Assembly: GCF_900162665.1 (NCBI RefSeq)
Contig: NZ_LT727811.1
Coordinates: 66,063 to 130,062, forward strand
Direction of reading: 5' to 3'
DNA length: 64,000 nt
Source of the DNA: Oceanobacillus sojae
GTDB lineage: Bacteria; Bacillota; Bacilli; Bacillales; Amphibacillaceae
Shown: positions 55,709 through 64,000 of the stretch, piece by piece
How positions within the stretch are numbered: the first letter of the stretch is position 1
Layout: each line of letters begins with the position of its first letter
Notes under the pieces: generated by a model
Database searches by the model: none
The model's input: only the letters and a program-made list of their open reading frames with translations
What the model was told of the DNA's origin: nothing
Program-made: the position numbers and the translations under genes

Positions 55709-55941
55709 GATGAAATAAGAAAAAGTAAATTCATATGAAGTTTTATGATGAAAAAAATACATTTCCCTGAGTAATATTTGCTTTTTAACTGCATTTCCAG
55801 CTGTCATTTTCGATTTTTCATCACTTTACTTTCCTATCAAAACGTTCTAGGATAGAAGGTAGAAAATATCGGGAATAGCTTTCACGGACAGAAAGTAAAC
55901 ATGACATTTACGTTATTCTAATACATACAGGCAATTCACAT

Positions 55942-55975
55942 GACATTTTTTTACGGGACGAGTAATCTCCGGCCC
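55942..55975 (-). repeat. GATTACTC hairpin module, copy 4 (in recQ leader)
   Basis: Minus strand GGGCC, GGAGATTACTC, GTCCC; GGG/CCC pairing kept. It ends 29 nt before the recQ start. Confidence 0.6.
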
Positions 55976-56004
55976 AAACCAACCTCTAAAAGGGAGATTT
56001 ATCT

Positions 56005-58158
56005 ATGGAAAAGCATCTAAATATTTTACAGAATTACTTTGGCTATACCAGTTTCCGTCCTGGACAGGCTGAGGTTATTAATAATATCGATCAAGGTAAA
56101 AACACCCTTGCAGTAATGCCGACCGGCGGTGGAAAATCACTCTGCTATCAAGTACCCGGGCTCGCTATGAACGGAACAGCAATTATTATTTCACCGCTTA
56201 TTTCACTGATGAAGGACCAGGTAGACGGTTTACATGCATTGGGCGTGGCGGCTACTTATATTAACAGTTCTATTTCCTCCGCTGAACAGCATCAGCGCTT
56301 AATTGCGATGCAGCAAAACCGTTATCAATTTGTTTATGTTGCTCCTGAACGGTTTGAATCTGGGTCTTTTATTCATGCACTGCAGCAAACTAAGCTTTCA
56401 TTAATTGCTTTTGATGAGGCACATTGTATTTCCCAATGGGGACATGATTTTCGTCCGAGCTACCGTTCCATTGTTCCTGTTCTTCAGGAGATTGGCGGCA
56501 GCCCTATTATTATGGGACTTACCGCTACTGCTACACCCGAGGTTATTGAAGATATTCAGAGTCTTTTACACATAGCTTCTGCAAATACAGTGCATACCGG
56601 CTTTGAGAGAAAGAATCTTTCCTTTTTTATTGAAAAAGGAGTAAATAAAATAGACTATATTCTTTCCTATCTAAAAAAGCATCAGGGAGAAGTAGGGATC
56701 ATCTATGCAGCTACGAGAAAACAGGTTGAATATGTTTATGATGTCCTGAGAGAGAAAGGCTATGCTGTTTCTAAATACCACGGCGGGTTATCTGAACAGG
56801 AAAGACAGGCTGCACAAACAGCCTTTATTTTTGATCAAACCGAATTAATGGTTGCCACTACGGCATTTGGAATGGGCATTGATAAGTCAAATGTTCGTTT
56901 TATTATTCATTATGCTATCCCGATGAACATGGAATCCTACTATCAGGAAGCTGGAAGAGCCGGTCGGGATGGCGAACCGAGTAATTGTGTTTTATTATTC
57001 TCTCCTCAGGATATTCATACGCAAAAGTTCTTAATTGAAAAATCAGAGATGGACGAAGAAGGCATGCAGCGCGAATATCAAAAATTGAATAAAATGGTTA
57101 ATTATTGCCGTACACAGAGCTGTTTAAACAGCTATATTCTCAACTATTTCCAGATGGGCTCTGCTACTGCGGCCTGCGGACGCTGCAGCAATTGTTTGCA
57201 GCAGGGTGAATTAGAGGATATCACCGAAGAAGCACAAATGATTTTATCCTGTGTTAAACGCATGCGCGAACGTTTTGGTGTTGGGTTGACAGCCAAAGTC
57301 CTAAAAGGATCGAAGGATAAGAAGCTGATTCAATTCGGTTTAACAAAATTAACTACTTATGGCATCCTATCGAAATATACGGAAAAGGAAATTACAGAAA
57401 GGATTCACTTTTTGCTTGCTGAAGAATGTTTAGCAGCAGAGGAAGGACAGTTTCCTATCTTAAAATTAAATCAAAAGTCAATGGATATCCTTACCGGCAA
57501 AGAAAATGTTACGATGTTTATTCAGGATGTCCCAACTGTTGAAAAGGCAGATTATAATACAGATCTATTTGAAGCATTGCGTCAGCTTAGAAGATCCATG
57601 TCGCAAGAGCTGGAGCTGCCTCCTTATGTTTTATTTTCAGATATGACATTAAAAGAAATGGCCCGCTACCTTCCTGAAGATAAAGATGAATTCTTACGGT
57701 TAAAAGGGGTAGGACAAAAGAAATACGAACTATACGGAGAAAATTTTCTGGAAGCTATTTCGGATTGGAAAGAAAAAAATCCCGATTATAAAGCACCGAC
57801 AGCTATTCATTATCAAAAAGCAGCCAAAGCCAAAGATGGGGACGACCGTCCATCTTATCAAAAATCATATGAGCTTCTGCAAAAAGGCAAAACGATTCGG
57901 GAAATTGCAGCTATCCGGGAATTAAAGGAACAGACGATAGAATCCCATATTTTTCAAGCTTTTCAAAAAGGGTATACACTTAACTGGAACCTATTTTTTA
58001 ATTCTGAAGAAGAGGATACCGTTTTATCTAAGCATGAGGAAATAGATGCGACTGGATTGAAAGAACTGAAAGAGTCTTTACCTCAAGACTATACGTATCG
58101 AAAAATTAAAGCTGTACTTGTGAAGAATGATAAATTTATGGTTAAAGAAAGCTCATAA
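56005..58158 (+). CDS. recQ: ATP-dependent DNA helicase RecQ
   Basis: 717 aa. Helicase core with Walker A MPTGGGKSLCYQVP, DEAH box in AFDEAHCISQWGHDFRPSYRS and motif VI QEAGRAGRDGEPSN. The RecQ zinc Cys cluster follows (CRTQSCLNSYILNYF, CGRCSNC), then winged-helix, an HRDC domain (about residues 520-590) and a C-terminal helix-turn-helix region (KGKTIREIAAIRELKEQTIE). AAAGGGAG lies before the ATG. Confidence 0.95.
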   Translation: MEKHLNILQNYFGYTSFRPGQAEVINNIDQGKNTLAVMPTGGGKSLCYQVPGLAMNGTAIIISPLISLMKDQVDGLHALGVAATYINSSISSAEQHQRLIAMQQNRYQFVYVAPERFESGSFIHALQQTKLSLIAFDEAHCISQWGHDFRPSYRSIVPVLQEIGGSPIIMGLTATATPEVIEDIQSLLHIASANTVHTGFERKNLSFFIEKGVNKIDYILSYLKKHQGEVGIIYAATRKQVEYVYDVLREKGYAVSKYHGGLSEQERQAAQTAFIFDQTELMVATTAFGMGIDKSNVRFIIHYAIPMNMESYYQEAGRAGRDGEPSNCVLLFSPQDIHTQKFLIEKSEMDEEGMQREYQKLNKMVNYCRTQSCLNSYILNYFQMGSATAACGRCSNCLQQGELEDITEEAQMILSCVKRMRERFGVGLTAKVLKGSKDKKLIQFGLTKLTTYGILSKYTEKEITERIHFLLAEECLAAEEGQFPILKLNQKSMDILTGKENVTMFIQDVPTVEKADYNTDLFEALRQLRRSMSQELELPPYVLFSDMTLKEMARYLPEDKDEFLRLKGVGQKKYELYGENFLEAISDWKEKNPDYKAPTAIHYQKAAKAKDGDDRPSYQKSYELLQKGKTIREIAAIRELKEQTIESHIFQAFQKGYTLNWNLFFNSEEEDTVLSKHEEIDATGLKELKESLPQDYTYRKIKAVLVKNDKFMVKESS

Positions 58159-58180
58159 TAAAAGAATAATTCATGCCTTA

Positions 58181-58222
58181 AGAAAATGCAGCTGGACTTA
58201 AATAAGTCCAGCTGCATTTTCT
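58181..58222. terminator. Bidirectional terminator between recQ and ampS
   Basis: A perfect 20-bp stem (58181-58200 with 58203-58222) with an AA centre, AAAA/TTTT near the ends. Confidence 0.9.
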
Positions 58223-58229
58223 TAATTGT

Positions 58230-59468
58230 TTACTTAATATCCAATGCCCAGGTTCCATTACGGAATACCGGCTCTGATTTACCATCTGCTGTAATACCGT
58301 CAATATCCATTTTATCAGACCCAATCATAAAATCGACATGAACAAGGCTGTCATTTACGCCATGCTTGTCCAGCTCATCTAAATCCATAGCAGATCCGCC
58401 CTTCAGATTCGTCGGATAAGCTTTACCTAATGCAATATGACAGGATGCATTTTCATCAAATAGAGTGTTGTAGAAAATAAGCCCGGATTGCGATACTGGT
58501 GACTCATCCGGTACAAGTGCAATCTCTCCCAGACGGCGTGCACCTTCATCAGAATCCAGCAGATGCTTCAAGACTTCTTCCCCCTGTTCTGCCTCGAAAT
58601 CAACTACTTTTCCATCCTTAAAGGTTAAAGAGAAATTATCAATTAAGCTTCCACCATAGTTTAACGGTTTGGTACTCGACACCGTCCCGTTAATACCATA
58701 TTTATGCGGCACGGAGAAAACCTCTTCCGTCGGCATATTCGGGTTAAAGGTAACGCCTGTCTCCGCTTCAGCAGATCCGCCTTTCCAAATATGCCCCTCC
58801 GGCAATTCCAGTTCTAAATCTGTACCAGGTGCTTTAAAAATTAATTTTTTGTAGTTTTTCTTATTTAACACTTCTCTGGCTGTTCTCAATGTTTCATTAT
58901 GCTTATCCCATGCTGCAACCGGATCATCCTGGTCCACACGGACAATCTTCAAAATAGCATCCCAAAGACTGGCAACAGCTTCATCTGCTGATTTATCAGG
59001 GAAGATTTTTTTCGCCCAATCCTTTGACGGGATAGAGATGATAGTCCAAGGAATACGGTCATTCATCGTATATTTCCGGAAATTCACCATCGCTTCTGCA
59101 GCTGCTTTATTTGCTTTTGCTACGCGTGACGGATCAATATCCTTTAATAGATCCGGATTCGTGGAACGGATATTTACAACTGCTGCTCCATCCTCTGCAA
59201 ATGTATCATGCAATTTCACTTTCCATTCCGGATAGTCCGCAATAACCTCATCTGGCGCATTCTCATATTTTAACAGGGTGAGTTCATCGTCAACCCAGTT
59301 AATATGTACGTCCTTTGCGCCCATTTCATACGCTTTACGAGCTACAATCCGTGTAAATTCAGCCCCTTCAATCGGTGCATTGATCATGACTGCCTGTCCT
59401 TTTTGCAGGTTAACACCCTTTTTCAAAGTTAACTCTGCATACTTTTCCTGTACCTGTACTTGAACCAT
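58230..59468 (-). CDS. ampS: Aminopeptidase of the M29 family (AmpS/T)
   Basis: 412 aa from the ATG at 59468, nine nt after GGAGG; an open frame 50 codons upstream is not coding. The M29 metallopeptidase pattern is present: GAKDVHINWVDDELTLL, GHIWKGGSAEAETGVTFNPN with metal-binding Glu residues, HKYGINGTVSSTKPLNYGG and SLVHVDFMIGSDKMDIDG. Cytosolic, cleaves N-terminal residues from peptides. Confidence 0.94.
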   Translation of the reverse strand: MVQVQVQEKYAELTLKKGVNLQKGQAVMINAPIEGAEFTRIVARKAYEMGAKDVHINWVDDELTLLKYENAPDEVIADYPEWKVKLHDTFAEDGAAVVNIRSTNPDLLKDIDPSRVAKANKAAAEAMVNFRKYTMNDRIPWTIISIPSKDWAKKIFPDKSADEAVASLWDAILKIVRVDQDDPVAAWDKHNETLRTAREVLNKKNYKKLIFKAPGTDLELELPEGHIWKGGSAEAETGVTFNPNMPTEEVFSVPHKYGINGTVSSTKPLNYGGSLIDNFSLTFKDGKVVDFEAEQGEEVLKHLLDSDEGARRLGEIALVPDESPVSQSGLIFYNTLFDENASCHIALGKAYPTNLKGGSAMDLDELDKHGVNDSLVHVDFMIGSDKMDIDGITADGKSEPVFRNGTWALDIK

Positions 59469-59570
59469 AATTCTATACCTCCATATGCACATATTTAAAT
59501 CTCTTATTTTTGAATACCTTTTTATTATTCCATATTCCCTTAAATATTTCCAAAAAATATTTCCTTTTAA

Positions 59571-59802
59571 GAGCGTGTTCAAAAAATCCCTAAGTGCTAG
59601 TATGTGCTCCTGATTCATTTACGCAGTATGATGATATAACAAGGAAATAAATGAATTTATTTCCTTGTTATATCATCATACTGCTACCTTTCAGCAAAGC
59701 TGAAAGGCGTGTGAATCGGGAGATTCACACGAATGGATCAAACCTAGTTTTTAGCAAATAATACGAGCAAGAATCAACTTATATACCACTTTTTGAACGT
59801 CT
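59571..59802. repeat. GTTCAAAAA-ended element carrying a triple hairpin
   Basis: Ends GCGTGTTCAAAAA (59573-59585) and TTTTTGAACG (59790-59799), inverted. Inside are three consecutive perfect hairpins: 29-bp arms 59623-59651 and 59656-59684 with loop TGAA; CCTTTCAG/CTGAAAGG at 59687-59707; CGTGTGAATC/GATTCACACG at 59708-59731 with loop GGGA. The flanking sequence matches the uninterrupted site at 17553-17637. No gene inside. Confidence 0.85.
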
Positions 59803-59948
59803 CTTTAATTAGCTCTATTATCCTTGTCATTGCAGCTTTCATTTACTAGTATCCCCATTTATGATACCCTATATTATGATTACTTTTCGTAACTAATGAA
59901 GATATCACATACATTTCAGATACAAAATGGTTCTATGGAGGTGGAAAA

Positions 59949-60281
59949 ATGAATCAATTATGTCCACGTTTTGAAAAAGCAATGGTCTTATTGAGTACCC
60001 GCTGGGTCGGGCTTATTTTATTTGAATTATTAAAAGGGGCAAAACGTTTTTCAGAGATGGAAGCAGATCTCCCTATCAGCGGCCGCTTACTTTCAGATCG
60101 TTTAAAATTACTGGAAAAAGAAGGAATTGTCGAGCGGAATATATATTCGGAATTTCCAGTTCGTATTGAATATACATTATCAGAAAAAGGAAAAGCACTT
60201 GAGCCTGTGATTAAAGATATTCAGCGCTGGGCGGAAGAGTACATTTCAGCAGATGATTTAGCAAGTGAAGAGGGAAAATAA
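59949..60281 (+). CDS. HxlR-family transcriptional regulator
   Basis: 110 aa winged-helix protein. The N-terminal Cys of the HxlR family is present (QLCPRFEKAMVLLSTRWVGL), followed by LFELLKGAKRFSEMEADLP, the recognition helix ISGRLLSDRLKLLEKEGI and YTLSEKGKALEPVIKDIQRWAEEY. Such regulators sense aldehydes or disulfide stress through that Cys (HypR, HxlR). No target gene is obvious: recQ-side genes are convergent and the right side is repeat DNA. Confidence 0.88.
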   Translation: MNQLCPRFEKAMVLLSTRWVGLILFELLKGAKRFSEMEADLPISGRLLSDRLKLLEKEGIVERNIYSEFPVRIEYTLSEKGKALEPVIKDIQRWAEEYISADDLASEEGK

Positions 60282-60474
60282 ACCTTTTCTTAATATCAAA
60301 CCTCAACTTTCGCACCTAAGCATAAACATATAAACCTTGCTGTTCCAGGATGTTCATGGTCTCTATTAACATGCTTGCTTTTAGTTAACTCATCGTTTTT
60401 TAGTCTAAATAAACAATCATGCTGGTGTTTCAAATGGTTTTTAACAGTTCAAATCATGACAGCATGAATAATTC

Positions 60475-60496
60475 ATATCGAGAATAGCTTTCATGC
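60475..60496 (+). repeat. Short repeat ATATCG-GAATAGCTTTCA
   Basis: 19 of 21 positions match 55866-55886. Confidence 0.45.
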
Positions 60497-60596
60497 ACCA
60501 AAAATAAGGATTGCTAAGCATGTTTTACCATGCAACACGAAAATTCGTTCTGTCAAATCTGCCTTTTATTTGTTCAGTTATTTCAGTATAGAATAT

Positions 60597-61142
60597 CCTG
60601 CTAGCGGAGGCGGACCGTTTTGACTCCTGTGAGGAAAGCGGAAAGCGTCGTTTAAAAACGTAACAACTGGACCGAAGCAACTGAGATAAAGGAATCACCA
60701 TGAGTTTACGAATGGATGATGACTTTCACCCGCGGGGCATAAGCGCGACTTTAGCTCTGTCTGCGCCTGACGGCTTGCCAATCGCTAAGTCTTCTTTATC
60801 GTAGGGCGCTTTCGGGAAGTTGTCTAGTTTTTGACGCTTGCAGCTGGACAGGGATTAGCACCATCTGAAGATCCACTTTTGCCAAGTGATCTTCTTGGCA
60901 AAAGTTAGCTGAAGAGCGTGCCCCTAGGCAGGCTAAAGTCGCAACGTCCTGGGGTTGCGATTACTCACCCCATCGAAAAGAGTTGTTGCAACGCCTGTAT
61001 TAGTACGTCCTGTACGTCGAAAGCAAAACGGTCCGCCGTAGCGGTCGCTTTACACTTTACCTTCTATCTTTGTCAACAGATAGATGGAAGGAACGATTAA
61101 CACCAGTCTTTATGATAAACAAGTTATTTTTTAAGGTGCGAA
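60597..61142. repeat. Dispersed hairpin-rich repeat, copy B (most complete)
   Basis: From CTGCTAGCGGAGGCGGACC to AAGGTGCG. It matches copy A (1-388) from 60667 on, plus a 72-bp segment (60726-60797) and the 34-bp module (60951-60984), both absent from copy A. The 72-bp segment is bounded by short CTT repeats, so it could be lost by slippage. Hairpins TTTTGCCAAG/CTTGGCAAAA and GTAC-GTCCT-GTAC are kept. No gene inside; the window between the HxlR gene and ydbS (60282-61224) has no other coding sequence. Confidence 0.85.
60951..60984 (+). repeat. GATTACTC hairpin module, copy 5 (compensatory stem)
   Basis: TGGGGT, TGCGATTACTC, ACCCCA. Compared with copy 3 both stem arms changed (GAC to GGT; GTC to ACC) so pairing is kept. 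It is inserted after GCAAC-GTCCT and before GTTGC; copy A has the same site without it. Confidence 0.85.
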
Positions 61143-61164
61143 ATTTGGATTTTTTTAAATCTTT

Positions 61165-61192
61165 TTGAAGCTTCTTCCATTTGTAGTATGAT
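61165..61192 (+). promoter_or_regulatory. Promoter of ydbS-ydbT
   Basis: -35 TTGAAG (61165-61170), 16-bp spacer, -10 TATGAT (61187-61192), 32 nt before the ATG. Confidence 0.6.
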
Positions 61193-61224
61193 GGAACCAG
61201 TCTGAAAACAAGGAGTGCAAACGC

Positions 61225-61707
61225 ATGCGGGAACAGCCTAATATAAAAATTGCCACAGATGCTATCAAAGCATGGCAGCTTACAGCACACATATATGCTC
61301 TTATCTTTTTATTAATCACAATCGGAGCCATCGCTGTTTATATTATTTTCGATTTTCTGCCATTCTGGATTATTTTCATCATAGCTGGTCTTACTATTGT
61401 GGAATGGATTATTACAGCATGGATTATTCCTAAGCTGAGATGGCGCAGATGGCGTTATCAGGTTTATGATCAGGAAATATATATACAGCATGGAATACTT
61501 ATTGTAACCCGGACGATTGTACCTATGATTCGTGTCCAGCATGTTGATACACAGCAAGGTCCTATTCTGAAGAAATATAAATTGGCAACTTTGGAAATAT
61601 CAACTGCAGCAACTACCCATCAGATACCTGCTTTATCAGATGAGGAAGCATCCAATTTACGTGATCAAATTTCTGAATTAGCAAGGGTGGAACAAGATGA
61701 TGTCTAA
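61225..61707 (+). CDS. ydbS: PH-domain membrane protein YdbS
   Basis: 160 aa. Two hydrophobic helices (residues about 23-70) followed by a bacterial PH (bPH2) domain: WRYQVYDQEIYIQHGILIVTRTIVPM and RVQHVDTQQGPILKKYKLAT. Forms a pair with the next gene, whose start overlaps its end by 11 nt. In B. subtilis ydbS-ydbT contribute to resistance against some antimicrobial peptides. AAGGAGTG before ATG. Confidence 0.92.
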   Translation: MREQPNIKIATDAIKAWQLTAHIYALIFLLITIGAIAVYIIFDFLPFWIIFIIAGLTIVEWIITAWIIPKLRWRRWRYQVYDQEIYIQHGILIVTRTIVPMIRVQHVDTQQGPILKKYKLATLEISTAATTHQIPALSDEEASNLRDQISELARVEQDDV

Positions 61708-63181
61708 TCCGAAACGACTGCATCCTGCTGCAATCCTATTTGATATTATCCAAGCCTTGAAACAATCCATTCTTGGTATTTTGCCAATTGCCATTATTGT
61801 CATCAGTAATGGCGCTTCGTTTTACCTGATGATTGGTGCAGCGGCTATTATTGTATTAATTATTTTATCCAGTGTTTTATCGTGGTTTCGTTTCACCTAT
61901 CAATTAGAGGAAGACCAATTACGGATTGAACGGGGCATTATCGTCCGTAAAAAGCGTACTATATCCAAACATCGCATTCAATCTATCGATCTATCACAGA
62001 ATGTTATTCATCGAATCTTCGGTTTGACAAAGGTCGCTATTGAAACAGCAGGGAATGATTCCTCTACGGATGCCGTATTATCTGCTGTCAGTATGGAAGA
62101 CGGGCGCATGCTCCATGATGAGTTAAAATATAAAAAAAGCATTTCAGGAACAGCATCTCCAGAGGCACTGGAAGAAGCTGATATAGAACAGAAAAAATCA
62201 GATGAGTCCAGTCTTCCTAAGAGAACCATTACGCTTAAAGCACTAATTATTACCGGGTCCACTTCAGCAAGCTTTGGGATTTTAATTGGATTATTCGGTG
62301 CTGCCTTCTCTCAAGTGGAAGCAGTGATCCCTGATCAGTTTTATAATGATGCCGTGCGCCTGGCTCTGTCACTCGGTATGCAAATTATGATTATTTTTGC
62401 AATCATCGTTATTTTATTTTTATGGGTATTGAGCATTCTCTATACAGTGATTAAAGATTGGAAATTCACCATTACACGTTATGAAAAAGAACTGTTTATT
62501 ACACGGGGCTTGTTAGAAAAGAAACAAACAACGATTCCGCTGAAACGAATACAAGCTGTCGGAATAAAAGAAACCCCTCTTCATCAGCTATTCGGTTTTG
62601 CAAGAATTTATGTTGAGATTGCCAGCGCAAACACAGATAATAACCAGGAAGTGAATACGGTTATTTTTCCGTTACTTCGTAAAAAAGAGTTTGCATCTTT
62701 TTTATCTGAATTTTTACCGGAGTACAGCTACAACACGGAGAATTTGATGCATCCGCCAAAAAAAGCATTGCCTTACTATTTATGGCGCTCTATCAATATT
62801 CCATTACTGGCTGTTATTATCGTGGGAATCTTCTTTTCATCCTATATTTGGATACCTGTTATTATCATGCTGGTCTTTGGGATTATGGGCTTTGCGGTGT
62901 TCCAATCGATCGGCTCTGCTATTGATGATCAACAGATAACCGTTCAGACACGTATCGTCAGCAAGGATACTGCTATTATTCCACATCGCAGAATCCAAGC
63001 TTTACAGCAAAAACAGCATCTGCTTCACCGAAAGCAGTCCCTGGCTACGCTTGATATGGCTATTTTAAATAAAGGCAGTGGCCGGCATTTTGTGATCAAG
63101 GAGCTTCGTACAACGGACAGCTATTACATTGCCGACTGGTATTCCTATCAGGAGAAAACTTCCTCTGACATAAACCATTAG
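61697..63181 (+). CDS. ydbT: PH-domain membrane protein YdbT
   Basis: 494 aa with three bPH2 repeats separated by hydrophobic helix pairs. The repeats begin at EDQLRIERGIIVRKKRTISK (about residue 72), ELFITRGLLEKKQTTIPLKR (about 265) and QITVQTRIVSKDTAIIPHRR (about 415), each with the R-IQ(A/S) motif. Partner of YdbS in the membrane; role in amylolysin-type bacteriocin resistance was reported for B. subtilis. Confidence 0.92.
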   Translation: MMSNPKRLHPAAILFDIIQALKQSILGILPIAIIVISNGASFYLMIGAAAIIVLIILSSVLSWFRFTYQLEEDQLRIERGIIVRKKRTISKHRIQSIDLSQNVIHRIFGLTKVAIETAGNDSSTDAVLSAVSMEDGRMLHDELKYKKSISGTASPEALEEADIEQKKSDESSLPKRTITLKALIITGSTSASFGILIGLFGAAFSQVEAVIPDQFYNDAVRLALSLGMQIMIIFAIIVILFLWVLSILYTVIKDWKFTITRYEKELFITRGLLEKKQTTIPLKRIQAVGIKETPLHQLFGFARIYVEIASANTDNNQEVNTVIFPLLRKKEFASFLSEFLPEYSYNTENLMHPPKKALPYYLWRSINIPLLAVIIVGIFFSSYIWIPVIIMLVFGIMGFAVFQSIGSAIDDQQITVQTRIVSKDTAIIPHRRIQALQQKQHLLHRKQSLATLDMAILNKGSGRHFVIKELRTTDSYYIADWYSYQEKTSSDINH

Positions 63182-63268
63182 AAAGCGGAATGGGAGAGAT
63201 GTGACCCATTAATGGTACTTGGTGAAAGGTGATATAAAAAAAAGAATCTTTCATCTAACTATGGCATT

Positions 63269-63320
63269 ATAAAAACTCTGATTAAATATAGCGTAAAATC
63301 ATTTAATCAGAGTTTTTATA
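63269..63320 (+). terminator. Terminator of ydbT
   Basis: Perfect 17-bp stem (63271-63287 with 63301-63317), AT-rich end; it also could act in reverse. Confidence 0.82.
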
Positions 63321-63421
63321 TTCATAAGTATTCTGACTGCTTTCTTCAGCGGAAACGTTTGTTGAAAAGCTAAATAATAAAATAATTGAAAGTAATAAGA
63401 TTGAAAGGGATGAAGCTGCCT

Positions 63422-63892
63422 ATGGGAAAAAAACAAAAGCGGAATCTTATTTTTTGCACTTCGCTATTCGCTATCATTCTTTTCCTATTTATTATTTTTC
63501 AAGATTTATTTGATTCTATTATCCTCGATTATATTGGGGATTCAGTCATCCTCGGTTTTTTCTTTATCATTATATTCTTATCATTAAAACAAAACCGTGC
63601 TTTCTTTTCTGAGAAACTGACATTTGATTTTTTTCGAAGTATAAAGAATTATATTTATGTCTTTGTGGGTTATATACTCGTAGTTGTTTCGTCAGGGGCA
63701 GTTTCATATCTTCCTGTCAACAGTCAGGATTATGAGGTAGAAATCGTACAGATCACTTCTATACCGATTATCATCTTGTTTATAATAGCAACTGGTATAT
63801 TTGTCCCCGTTTGGGAAGAGTTATTCATGAAAAGAGTCATTTTGGATTTTTCACGCATTTATCTGCCGTTTTGGCTGGGAATGGGACTATGA
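63422..63892 (+). pseudogene. CPBP-family intramembrane protease, truncated by a repeat
   Basis: 156 codons from the ATG at 63422 (AAAGGGATG upstream). Four hydrophobic helices lead to the CPBP/Rce1 motif 1, WEELFMKRVIL, then the frame runs into FWLGMGL and a stop. Family members continue with two more motifs (FxxxR-type and HxxxN/D) in about 70 to 100 further residues; they are missing. The last codons GGA CTA TGA are part of the GATTACTC repeat module, so insertion explains the loss. Confidence 0.75.
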
Positions 63893-63916
63893 TTACTCGC
63901 TCCACTGGAAACATTT
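63883..63916 (+). repeat. GATTACTC hairpin module, copy 6 (ends the CPBP gene)
   Basis: GGGAC, TATGATTACTC, GCTCC and the tail GGAAACATTT, similar to copy 3. It supplies the in-frame stop TGA. Confidence 0.75.
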
Positions 63917-63925
63917 GTGCGTCAA

Positions 63926-63956
63926 AAACTCCCACTGAATGAAGTTTCGTTTTATA
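63926..63956 (+). repeat. Short repeat AAACTC..CACTGAA..GAAGTTT, second copy
   Basis: 27 of 31 positions match 55678-55708; it follows the module directly, so both may belong to one larger element that leaves the window. Confidence 0.55.
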
Positions 63957-64000
63957 CTTCCTTATCTGCCTAAAAAACCAGTTAAAATCGACTGTTTCGA

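Larger units (their letters stand above)
55567..56004. other. Intergenic region before recQ with several short repeats
   Basis: 438 bp without a credible gene. It holds AAACTC-CACTGAA-GAAGTTT repeat (55678-55708, also at the window's right end), ATATCG-GAATAGCTTTCA (55866-55886, also at about 60476), and a hairpin module (55942-55975) within the likely recQ leader. Confidence 0.55.

Noticed and set aside
55544-55807. 87-codon minus-strand frame upstream of the antiporter gene
   Set aside because: Overlaps the antiporter start and the short repeat at 55678; not conserved-looking and no ribosome site.

Overview
The window is chromosomal DNA of a moderately AT-rich, endospore-forming Bacillota. 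Protein content and gene order (acyl-CoA genes, rpoE, pyrG; argS, ywiB; ywhD, ywgA, ywfO, lipL, pta, hemQ, cwlJ, gerQ, ywdK, ywdI) fit a Bacillaceae of the Oceanobacillus type. No rRNA, tRNA, prophage or CRISPR is visible. All assignments come from reading the sequence; no database search was run.

Region 1 (1-13.7 kb): a dispersed repeat, then pyrG with a promoter/attenuator that begins GGGCTC, as in reiterative-transcription control by CTP. Upstream of pyrG lies a 12-gene minus-strand corrinoid operon (btuF, btuC, btuD-cbiZ fusion, cbiB, cobD-like, cobU, a cobQ without its glutaminase domain, cobS, an alpha-ribazole phosphatase, a second CobU-like gene, a PduO-type adenosyltransferase and a PurM-like candidate alpha-ribazole kinase). 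It is preceded by a cobalamin riboswitch and sits between rpoE and pyrG, which are neighbours in B. subtilis. The set fits import, remodelling and adenosylation rather than de novo synthesis.

Region 2 (14.2-25.2 kb): a fatty-acyl/branched-chain acyl-CoA cluster on the minus strand: fadF-like Fe-S protein, thiolase, 3-hydroxyacyl-CoA dehydrogenase, two acyl-CoA dehydrogenases, a TetR regulator and the AdoCbl-dependent mutase icmF. Its promoter carries a FadR-like palindrome and a perfect match to the CcpA cre consensus. IcmF uses the cofactor that the neighbouring operon makes.

Region 3 (25.4-38.3 kb): argS, ywiB, pbpG, then a divergent sulfur-type locus: two flavin monooxygenases, an FMN reductase and a solute-binding lipoprotein on one side; LysR regulator, ABC ATPase and permease on the other. 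Both transcription units carry the same 21-bp palindrome at exactly the same distance from their promoters.

Region 4 (37.7-50 kb): conserved Bacillus housekeeping and sporulation genes (ywhD, ywgA, ywfO, lipL, pta, hemQ, cwlJ, gerQ, ywdK, ywdI, plsC) plus small membrane or coiled-coil proteins and a 51-codon gene.

Region 5 (49-64 kb): acyltransferase, OsmC-like protein, TerC behind a yybP-ykoY (Mn2+) riboswitch, AI-2E transporter family protein, CPA antiporter, RecQ, aminopeptidase, HxlR regulator, the YdbS/YdbT pair, and a CPBP protease gene cut short by a repeat.

The most unusual feature is the intergenic DNA. It holds nested, modular hairpin repeats: a 34-bp module with a conserved GATTACTC loop (six copies, stems with compensatory changes) that sits in otherwise similar host repeats as a clean presence/absence insertion; hairpins built as N-GTCCT-N'; elements bounded by GTTCAAAAA-type inverted ends; and a triple-hairpin insert with a perfect 29-bp palindrome.
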